A stretch of DNA of 64,000 nt. Source: Glycocaulis profundi. GTDB lineage: Bacteria; Pseudomonadota; Alphaproteobacteria; Caulobacterales; Maricaulaceae. Shown here piece after piece: positions 58,373 through 64,000 of this stretch (positions are counted from its first letter, which is position 1; the number at the start of each line of letters is the position of its first letter). The translations under genes were made by a program, and so were the position numbers. The notes below the pieces were generated by a model. It had not been told where the DNA came from, ran no database searches, and saw only the letters and a list, made by a program, of their open reading frames with translations. The DNA is taken from positions 1 through 64,000 of the forward strand of contig VJOU01000007.1 of NCBI GenBank assembly GCA_007050995.1, in the 5' to 3' direction.

Positions 58373-60907
58373 TCACGGAGCGGGCGGGGGTCCGCTCCAG
58401 TCGCAGGCCTCGCAGGCCAGTTCCGAACCGGTCTCGACCAGGGTGAAATGCCCGCAGTCGGGGCAGGGATCGCCCGCATAGGCGGGCTCGGTCCGGGCCG
58501 CAACGGCCTCCTCGGCCGCGCCCCGACGTCCGCCGGACGGCTTCCGCGGCCCGGCCAGCATGACCACGTTGTCGGGCAGCTGACCGCGCGAGAAGCCCTT
58601 GGAGATCAGCCGCGAGGCGTCCTGCTCGACGACCAGCTTCTCCTTCTCCACCCCCGCGCCGATGGCGCCGGGATCGGATTTGTGCGGGCTGGTCTGGGAC
58701 AGGTCCTCCCGCCCCAGATAGGACACGCCCAGCTCGCGGAACAGATAGTCCAGGATCGAGGTGGCGTAGCGGATCTTGTCATTGCCCTCCACCGGCCCGG
58801 CGGGCTCGAAGCGGGTGAAGACGTAGGCGTCCACGAACTCCTCGAGCGGCACGCCGTATTGCAGGCCGATGGAGATGGAGATGGCGAAATTGTTCATCAG
58901 CGAGCGGAAGGCGGCGCCTTCCTTGTGCATGTCGATGAACACCTCGCCCAGCTCGCCGTCCTCGAATTCGCCGGTGTGCAGATAGACCTTGTGGCCGCCC
59001 ACGGTGGCTTTCTGGATGTAGCCCTTGCGCCGGTCGGGCAGCTTGCGCCGCGCGGCGGGCTTCTCCACCACGCGCTCGACCAGCTTCTCGACCACCCGCT
59101 CGGAGGCGTAGTCGTGCCGGGCGTGGTCGCCGCCCTCGAACTCGATGGTGCCCAGAAGGTCGTAGAGCGCCTCGCCCTCGCGCCGCAGCTTCAGCGCGCC
59201 GATGCCGCGCCGGGCGGCCGAGGCGATGATGTCCGCGGCATCCGCGATGCCCGCGCTGCCTTCCAGCGCGATCTCCAGCCCCGCCGACGCGCCCAGCGCC
59301 GCCTCGATGGCCTCGGCCATGGCCAGCCGGGCCTCGGGGCCTGCGGGCGCGAACACGGCGCGCGCGTCCACGGGCAGGCCCGCGCAGTCGTGCAGCGTGC
59401 CCGAGCCGTGCACCCAGCGCTCGGCGGCGTCCACGTCCACCGGCGAGACGCCGAAGGCTTCCAGAAGGCCGCTTCCGGCGAATTCCAGCTGATCGCCGGT
59501 CAGGCCGAATCGCGAGGCGAAGGCGTCGCCCACCGTCCAGCGGTTGAAGGCGTGGCGCACCGGCGCGCCCTCGGCCAGCGCCGCGTCCACCCGGGCCAGC
59601 GCGTCCGGCCCCAGCCCGGCCTTGAGCAGGGAATCCAGCCAGTCCGCGGCCAGACCGGACAGCGAGCCCGCGCCCAGCGCATGGGTCAGGGCCGCCTCGC
59701 GGGGCTCCTCGTCCAGCGCGGCGAGCGCGATGGCGGCGGCCCGGCTCAGCCCGTCCTCGCCGCGGATGAAGGGCAGGGGGTCGATCCCCACCGATTCGGT
59801 CTCCAGGAAGGCCAGAACGGCGTCGGCCGGGCGCTGGGCGCGCACCGGGGCGGGGCTGGCCGCCGCGCAGATGGCGGCGAGCTTGCCGGCCATGTCGCGG
59901 CCCTCTTCAGAATCATAGGCCAGGCCCAGCGCCGTCAGCGCCGCGCCCAGTCCGGCCAGGGTCAGCGCGCCGCCCGCATGGGCCGCCACCCGCCCCCACA
60001 GGGCGGCGGCGTGGGCCAGGCCCTCGGCGTCCAGCCCGGCGGGGCTGACGAAGCGGGCGAGGTCGAGCGCCGCGCCGGTCTCGATGGCTTCCTCGCGGCG
60101 GAAAACGAGGGCGGGGCGGGCGTGGGTCCAGACGCTTTCGGCGACCCGGTTGAGCAGCGCGCGGGCGGCGTCGTCGCCGTCGGCGGCCTCGACCAGCTCC
60201 GGTTCGAGCAGCAGGACGGGATGGCGGGGCAAAGCGGGGGCGTAGTCGAAGCCCGGCTCGGGCTCCAGAACGCCCTGGCGGGCCCGGGCGATGGCCCGCT
60301 CGATCATGGCGTCGGGCGCGCCGTCGCGGCGGGCGGCCCGGATGGCGCGGGCCAGCGCGCGGTTGCGGCGCGGGTCGAAACATTCGCCCTCGGTCCCGTC
60401 GCAGTTCGCGCAGGCCAGGCCCACGGCCTCCAGCCGGTCGCGCAGGATGCGCTGGCCCATGTCCACCGCGGCCTGGCCGGTCTCGGCCCGGGCGATGTCG
60501 GCCAGCAGGGTCTCGGCCATGTCCGCGCCCACGACGCCGTCGGTCGGGGGCGGGGGCAGGGGCGCGCCGCGCCACAGGGCGGGCTCGGGCGCGGCCTCCT
60601 GCCGGGCGATGGAGGCGGCCAGCTCGGCGGCTGCCGTCTCGCGCTCGCCTTCGCCGAAGCCCTCCGCCCAGTCTTTGGCCAGCGCCTCGATCCAGGCGCG
60701 GGCTTCGATGGTCTCGTCCGTGCCCGCGCCGGTCAGCGCGGCGAAGGCCGCCGCCGCCCGGGGGCTCCACCGCGCGGGCGCGTCGATGCGGCCCGTCTCG
60801 GCCCCGGCGGGCGCGTCGGGATCGGCGGCCTGCAGCGGGCGTTCGGCCAGCTCCAGCCCCTCGAAAGGATCGGCGTTGTCGGCGGTGAGGCGGCGCTGCA
60901 GCGTCAT
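58373..60907 (-). CDS. Degenerate class II ribonucleotide reductase homologue (TSCPD-domain protein, probable pseudoenzyme)
   Basis: 844 residues from the ATG at 60907. The whole chain follows B12-dependent NrdJ in outline. The start ([17 protein letters not shown], then [12 protein letters not shown]), a middle block [16 protein letters not shown] and a late core segment ([20 protein letters not shown] ... [19 protein letters not shown]) are all recognisable. The TSCPD domain (about 628-735) is intact: [20 protein letters not shown] and [21 protein letters not shown] Cys4 zinc ribbon ends it (Cys815, 818, 832, 835). No N-x-C-x-E radical motif and no active-site Cys pair is seen, and it is about 300 residues shorter than NrdJ. 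It is probably not a reductase; binding or regulation is a guess. Confidence 0.7.
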   Translation of the reverse strand: MTLQRRLTADNADPFEGLELAERPLQAADPDAPAGAETGRIDAPARWSPRAAAAFAALTGAGTDETIEARAWIEALAKDWAEGFGEGERETAAAELAASIARQEAAPEPALWRGAPLPPPPTDGVVGADMAETLLADIARAETGQAAVDMGQRILRDRLEAVGLACANCDGTEGECFDPRRNRALARAIRAARRDGAPDAMIERAIARARQGVLEPEPGFDYAPALPRHPVLLLEPELVEAADGDDAARALLNRVAESVWTHARPALVFRREEAIETGAALDLARFVSPAGLDAEGLAHAAALWGRVAAHAGGALTLAGLGAALTALGLAYDSEEGRDMAGKLAAICAAASPAPVRAQRPADAVLAFLETESVGIDPLPFIRGEDGLSRAAAIALAALDEEPREAALTHALGAGSLSGLAADWLDSLLKAGLGPDALARVDAALAEGAPVRHAFNRWTVGDAFASRFGLTGDQLEFAGSGLLEAFGVSPVDVDAAERWVHGSGTLHDCAGLPVDARAVFAPAGPEARLAMAEAIEAALGASAGLEIALEGSAGIADAADIIASAARRGIGALKLRREGEALYDLLGTIEFEGGDHARHDYASERVVEKLVERVVEKPAARRKLPDRRKGYIQKATVGGHKVYLHTGEFEDGELGEVFIDMHKEGAAFRSLMNNFAISISIGLQYGVPLEEFVDAYVFTRFEPAGPVEGNDKIRYATSILDYLFRELGVSYLGREDLSQTSPHKSDPGAIGAGVEKEKLVVEQDASRLISKGFSRGQLPDNVVMLAGPRKPSGGRRGAAEEAVAARTEPAYAGDPCPDCGHFTLVETGSELACEACDWSGPPPAP

Positions 60908-61119
60908 GACGGCTCCTCGGGCGCGAATCAGGCGCGAATCGCTTCGCGCGACTCGCGGTCCGATCATACCGGCTCGGAGCCTCTCAGGCTAAAGCGCGAG
61001 GCGGGTTTTCCCCGGCCACGGGTCCGCGCGGCGCCTTTGACGGGGGGCGGGGCTGGACCGGGGGGCGCGGGGGATGCATATACCCCGTCAGGACTTCACT
61101 CGGACGGGACGGCGCATCG

Positions 61120-61527
61120 ATGCTTGGCTTCCTGGGCAAAATCTTCGCGTGGTGGAACGGCGCCACTCTGGGCACGTTGTGGACCATACGCCGCTCGGGC
61201 GAGCTGGTGGGCGAGGACGATTTCGGCAACCGCTACTTCCAGGAGCGCAAGGTCGGGTCCTCGGCCGACGGCAAGCTGCGGCGGTGGGTCGTCTATAACG
61301 GTTACGCGGACGCCTCGCGCATTCCCGCCGACTGGCATGGCTGGCTGCACCGGACGTTCGACGAATCCCCGGCCGACGCGCCTCTGCCGCGCCGCCCGTG
61401 GGAGCTGGACCACAAGCCGAACATGACCGGCACCGTCCACGCCTATCGTCCGACCGGCTCGCTCGCCTCCAGCCGTCAGCGCCAGCGCAGCACGGCGGAC
61501 TACGAAGCCTGGAGCCCGGAGGGGTAG
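61120..61527 (+). CDS. NADH:ubiquinone oxidoreductase accessory subunit NDUFA12 family
   Basis: A 135-residue protein homologous to mitochondrial complex I subunit NDUFA12/B17.2. Diagnostic segments: GTLWTIRRSGELVGEDDFGN, RYFQERK, RRWVVYNGYADASRIPADWH and GWLHRTFDE. In alphaproteobacteria it is a supernumerary subunit on the peripheral arm of complex I. The ATG begins MLGFLGKIFAWWNG. It is 7 bases upstream of the MlaD-like gene; this pairing is conserved in the class. Confidence 0.93.
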   Translation: MLGFLGKIFAWWNGATLGTLWTIRRSGELVGEDDFGNRYFQERKVGSSADGKLRRWVVYNGYADASRIPADWHGWLHRTFDESPADAPLPRRPWELDHKPNMTGTVHAYRPTGSLASSRQRQRSTADYEAWSPEG

Positions 61528-61534
61528 GATCATC

Positions 61535-62068
61535 ATGCGCGGCGGCGCTCTTCTCGAGACCATCATCGGACTGGTCGTGCTCGTCGTGGCGGGCGGGTTC
61601 CTGTATTTCGCTCAAGGCCAGCTCGACCGCGGGCCGGGACGGGACGGCTACGAGCTGAACGCCCGCTTCTCCGCCATTGGCGCTCTGGCGCGGGGCGCGG
61701 AAGTGCGCGTCTCCGGCGTGCCGGTGGGCACGGTGACCCACGTCACCCTCGACACCCAGACCTACTTCGCCAACATCGCCATGAATCTGCGCGGCGACGT
61801 GCCGATCCCGGCGGATTCCACCGCCAAGATCACCAGCTCGGGCATTCTGGGCAGCCCCTACATCGAGATCGAGGTCGGCGGCGACGACGACATGATCGAG
61901 CCGGGCGGCGAGATCATGTTCACCCAGGGCGCGGTCGACCTGTTCGACCTGATCGGCGAGGCCATGACCGGGCGGGGCGGCAACGGCCCGGCTCCGGCGA
62001 ACGACAACCCCTCCTCAGGGGACGACGAGGACGAGTTCGGCGACCTGCCCGACTTCGACACCCCCTGA
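61535..62068 (+). CDS. mlaD: MlaD-family phospholipid-trafficking substrate-binding protein
   Basis: A 177-residue MCE-domain protein with an N-terminal membrane helix (TIIGLVVLVVAGGFLYFAQG). The MCE core has GYELNARFSAIGALARGAEV, RVSGVPVGTVTHVTL and ITSSGILGSPYIEIEVGGDD, matching MlaD. It forms a hexameric ring in the periplasm that passes phospholipids between the outer-membrane MlaC cycle and the MlaFE ABC complex. Other mla genes are not in the window, as usual for this alphaproteobacterial block. Confidence 0.92.
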   Translation: MRGGALLETIIGLVVLVVAGGFLYFAQGQLDRGPGRDGYELNARFSAIGALARGAEVRVSGVPVGTVTHVTLDTQTYFANIAMNLRGDVPIPADSTAKITSSGILGSPYIEIEVGGDDDMIEPGGEIMFTQGAVDLFDLIGEAMTGRGGNGPAPANDNPSSGDDEDEFGDLPDFDTP

Positions 62069-62120
62069 CCGGTCCCGTGGCGTCATCACTTCGCCGCAAA
62101 CCTCCAGCACAGGTGCGCCC

Positions 62121-62933
62121 ATGATCCGCTCCGCGCTCCTTCTCTCCGTCGCCGCCCTGATGGCCGTGCCCGCCTTCGCGCAGGAGACCCTGCAGCCGGT
62201 CGCCCATCAGGCCCAGGACGAGCCGGAGGGCGAGGCGCGCGATCCGCTGGCTGATCTGCTGGACGATCTCGACCGCCGCCGCGAGCGCCCCGCGCCCGCG
62301 CAGGACGTTGACGCCGATGCAGACGAGGACGATCCCTTCGGTCTGGAAGATGACGAGGACGCCTTCGAGGACGAGCCCGCCGATCAGCCCAACCCGTTCG
62401 GCTTCGAACCTGAAGACGAAATCGACGCGGGCGAGGGCGACGCGCCCATCGAGACCGCGCCGCTCGACCCTGATCAGGATTTCGACCCGCTCAACGCGCC
62501 TCTGATCGACGCTGACAGCCCCGAGGGCGCGGCCGCCGCGTTGGGCCGCCCTGTGGAGCTGTCGTCCGAACCGGGCTCTCTGGCCGTGCTGCGGGGGCTG
62601 GACAAGGTCACCGCCCGCACCGCCGACTTCGAGGCGCCCATCGGCGAGACCGTGCAGTTCGGCGGTCTGGAAGTGACCGTGCAGTACTGCCGCCGCCGTC
62701 CGCCCGAGGAGCCGCCGGAGATCTTCGCCTTCGTGCAGATCGACGATCCGCGCGCCCAGACCGTGGCGGCCTACCGTCAGATGGGCCTGACGCCGGACAG
62801 CGCCGCCCCGGCCGAGGAGGAGGGCGAGCCCAGCCGCTGGCTGTTCTCAGGCTGGATGTTCGGCTCGAACCCGGCGCTGAACGCCCTCGAACACCCCGTC
62901 TATGACGTCTGGGTGATCGACTGCAGGAGCTGA
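62121..62933 (+). CDS. DUF2155 family secreted protein
   Basis: A 270-residue exported protein (signal peptide to PAFAQ). A long acidic, low-complexity linker, rich in Asp/Glu/Pro (about 20-140), precedes the conserved DUF2155 domain: [40 protein letters not shown] and [20 protein letters not shown] ending VIDC. Two Cys could pair. Function unknown; the family is tied to the NDUFA12/mlaD/aat neighbourhood. Its 3' end overlaps the convergent aat gene by 34 bases. Confidence 0.9.
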   Translation: MIRSALLLSVAALMAVPAFAQETLQPVAHQAQDEPEGEARDPLADLLDDLDRRRERPAPAQDVDADADEDDPFGLEDDEDAFEDEPADQPNPFGFEPEDEIDAGEGDAPIETAPLDPDQDFDPLNAPLIDADSPEGAAAALGRPVELSSEPGSLAVLRGLDKVTARTADFEAPIGETVQFGGLEVTVQYCRRRPPEEPPEIFAFVQIDDPRAQTVAAYRQMGLTPDSAAPAEEEGEPSRWLFSGWMFGSNPALNALEHPVYDVWVIDCRS

Positions 62934-63550
62934 GCCCCGCTCAGACGCTCCGGCAGGGCGTGAAAATCGCCCTTCATCCCCAGAGCCAGCCGCAGCCGCG
63001 CGCGATAGGCGTCGCGCGGGATCGCCACCGCGCCGAAGCGCTCCAGATGGCCGGTGATGAACTGGGTGTCCAGCAGCGCGTAGCCGCCCGCCTTCAGCCG
63101 TGCGACCAGATGCACCAGCGCGACTTTCGACGCGTCCGTGGCATGGCTGAACATGCTCTCGCCGAAGAAGGCGGTCCCCAGGCTCACCCCGTACAGCCCG
63201 CCGACCAGATCGCCGTCGCGCCAGCACTCGACCGAGTGTGCGCGGCCCGTGGCGTGCAGGTCTTCATACAGCGACTGGATGGGCGGGTTGATCCAGGTGT
63301 CCTCCCGGCCCGGCGCGGGCGTGGCGCAGGCCTCCACCACCTCCGAGAAGCAGCGGTCGACGGTCACGTCGAACACGTCCCGCCGCACGGTCTTGGCGAG
63401 GCTCTTGGGGATGTGGAAGGCGTCGAGCGGGATCACGCCGCGCTCGTCAGGATCGATCAGGAAGATCGACGGATCGTCCCGCCCTTCGGACATCGGGAAC
63501 ACGCCGCGCTCATAACACGCGACGAGTTCCTCGGTGCCGAAACCGCGCAT
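62900..63550 (-). CDS. aat: Leucyl/phenylalanyl-tRNA-protein transferase
   Basis: 216 residues from the ATG at 63550; a longer reading to 63646 lies in accC. The enzyme moves Leu or Phe from tRNA to proteins with N-terminal Arg/Lys, marking them for ClpS/ClpAP (N-degron pathway). Family motifs: [60 protein letters not shown] and [20 protein letters not shown]. It follows accC by 4 bases. Its TAG lies inside the last codons of the DUF2155 gene on the other strand. Confidence 0.94.
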   Translation of the reverse strand: MRGFGTEELVACYERGVFPMSEGRDDPSIFLIDPDERGVIPLDAFHIPKSLAKTVRRDVFDVTVDRCFSEVVEACATPAPGREDTWINPPIQSLYEDLHATGRAHSVECWRDGDLVGGLYGVSLGTAFFGESMFSHATDASKVALVHLVARLKAGGYALLDTQFITGHLERFGAVAIPRDAYRARLRLALGMKGDFHALPERLSGAQLLQSITQTS

Positions 63551-63554
63551 GGGG

Positions 63555-64000
63555 CTACTGCTCGGCGTTGCGCTCGGCCAGCCAGGTCTCCAGCCAGCGG
63601 ATGTGATAGTCGCCGCTGACGATCTCCGGCTGGTCCAGCAGGTCAAGGTGCAGCGGGATGGTGGTCTCGATGCCCGTCACCACCATCTCGCCCAGCGCCC
63701 GGCGCAGGCGCATGATCGCCTCGTTGCGGTCGCGGCCGTGCACGATCAGCTTGCCGATCAGGCTGTCGTAATAGGGCGGGATGGAATAGCCCGCATAGAG
63801 CCCTGAATCGAGGCGCACGCCGAGCCCGCCCGGCGCGTGGAACTCGGCCACCTTGCCCGGCGAGGGGGTGAAGGTGAACGGGTTCTCCGCGTTGATGCGG
63901 CACTCGATGGCCCAGCCGTTGATCTTGATGTCCTCCTGGGTGAAGGACAGCTTCTCGCCCGCGGCCACGCGGATCTGCTCGCGGACCAGATCGACGCCGG
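63555..64000 (-). CDS. accC: Acetyl-CoA carboxylase biotin carboxylase subunit, C-terminal fragment
   Basis: The last 148 or so codons of accC; the gene continues past the right edge. Visible: [47 protein letters not shown] and [20 protein letters not shown], the C-terminal domain of biotin carboxylase with the active-site Arg of the ECRINAE motif. It carboxylates biotin on AccB as the first step of fatty-acid synthesis. It is the first visible gene of a minus-strand pair with aat. Confidence 0.95.
   Translation of the reverse strand, partial: GVDLVREQIRVAAGEKLSFTQEDIKINGWAIECRINAENPFTFTPSPGKVAEFHAPGGLGVRLDSGLYAGYSIPPYYDSLIGKLIVHGRDRNEAIMRLRRALGEMVVTGIETTIPLHLDLLDQPEIVSGDYHIRWLETWLAERNAEQ

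Noticed and set aside
58448-61426. A 992-codon open frame on the + strand opposite the RNR-like gene
   Set aside because: No SD, low-complexity product, and the minus-strand frame has clear TSCPD homology.
1-64000. CRISPR arrays, insertion sequences, prophage or integrative elements
   Set aside because: No regularly spaced repeats, transposase or integrase motifs, or duplicated tRNA ends were seen on either strand.

Overview
The window is high-GC, gene-dense bacterial chromosome with about 53 protein genes, one tRNA and no insertion sequences, phage genes, CRISPR arrays or rRNA. No gene-free stretch reaches 300 bases; the longest gaps are about 246 (6765-7010) and 212 bases (60908-61119). 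A marine or aquatic alphaproteobacterium is likely, in the Caulobacterales/Maricaulales/Hyphomonadaceae sphere. The reasons are the order NDUFA12 - MlaD-like - DUF2155 - aat - accC at the right end, a DUF2336 protein, large TonB-dependent receptors instead of porins, and a class II RNR-type TSCPD protein. This placement is inference, not a measured phylogeny.

Layout. (1) 1-7673: a minus-strand operon with a Tat-exported M19 dipeptidase relative, a TonB receptor, a periplasmic serine hydrolase with a membrane anchor, and the D-glutamate catabolic pair DgcA/DgcN. An XRE-cupin regulator is divergent. Together they look like a scavenging pathway for D-Glu-containing (muro)peptides. (2) 7684-22601: a long, tightly coupled minus-strand glycan operon: LacI regulator, TonB receptor, GH144-like endo-glucanase, ABC sugar importer (binding protein, two permeases, ATPase), a 1041-residue discoidin plus (alpha/alpha)6 glycosidase, an esterase-like hydrolase and a GH1 beta-glucosidase. 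A well-formed LacI operator lies in the promoter at its head. The architecture fits beta-glucan, perhaps beta-1,2-glucan, uptake and hydrolysis. (3) 22711-29353: a complete tripartite RND efflux operon with a divergent TetR regulator. (4) 29368-39077: a small secreted protein, a ThiO-like oxidase, a lytic transglycosylase, DUF2336, an MCP, a response regulator/Hpt pair, NAD kinase, EgtB and a class II aldolase.

(5) 39146-45971: a putative outer-membrane protein, a second RND adaptor/pump pair, a cytochrome c lipoprotein, a tandem-HxlR regulator and tRNA-Thr(UGU). (6) 46109-56499: MetG, a small membrane protein, PlsC without a normal start codon, a heme oxygenase/bacteriophytochrome light-sensing operon, an FAD monooxygenase, an OmpA-family gene interrupted at an A9 tract, and AspS. 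(7) 56512-64000: two pentapeptide-repeat paralogues, a degenerate full-length class II ribonucleotide reductase homologue, and the conserved NDUFA12/MlaD/DUF2155/Aat/AccC block.

The items most worth a second look are the RNR pseudoenzyme (58373-60907), the OmpA gene with a candidate slippery site (53495-54465), the D-glutamate/muropeptide locus with its metal-site-altered M19 protein, and the GH144 operon with its LacI sites. All function calls rest on reading motifs by eye; no database search was possible.
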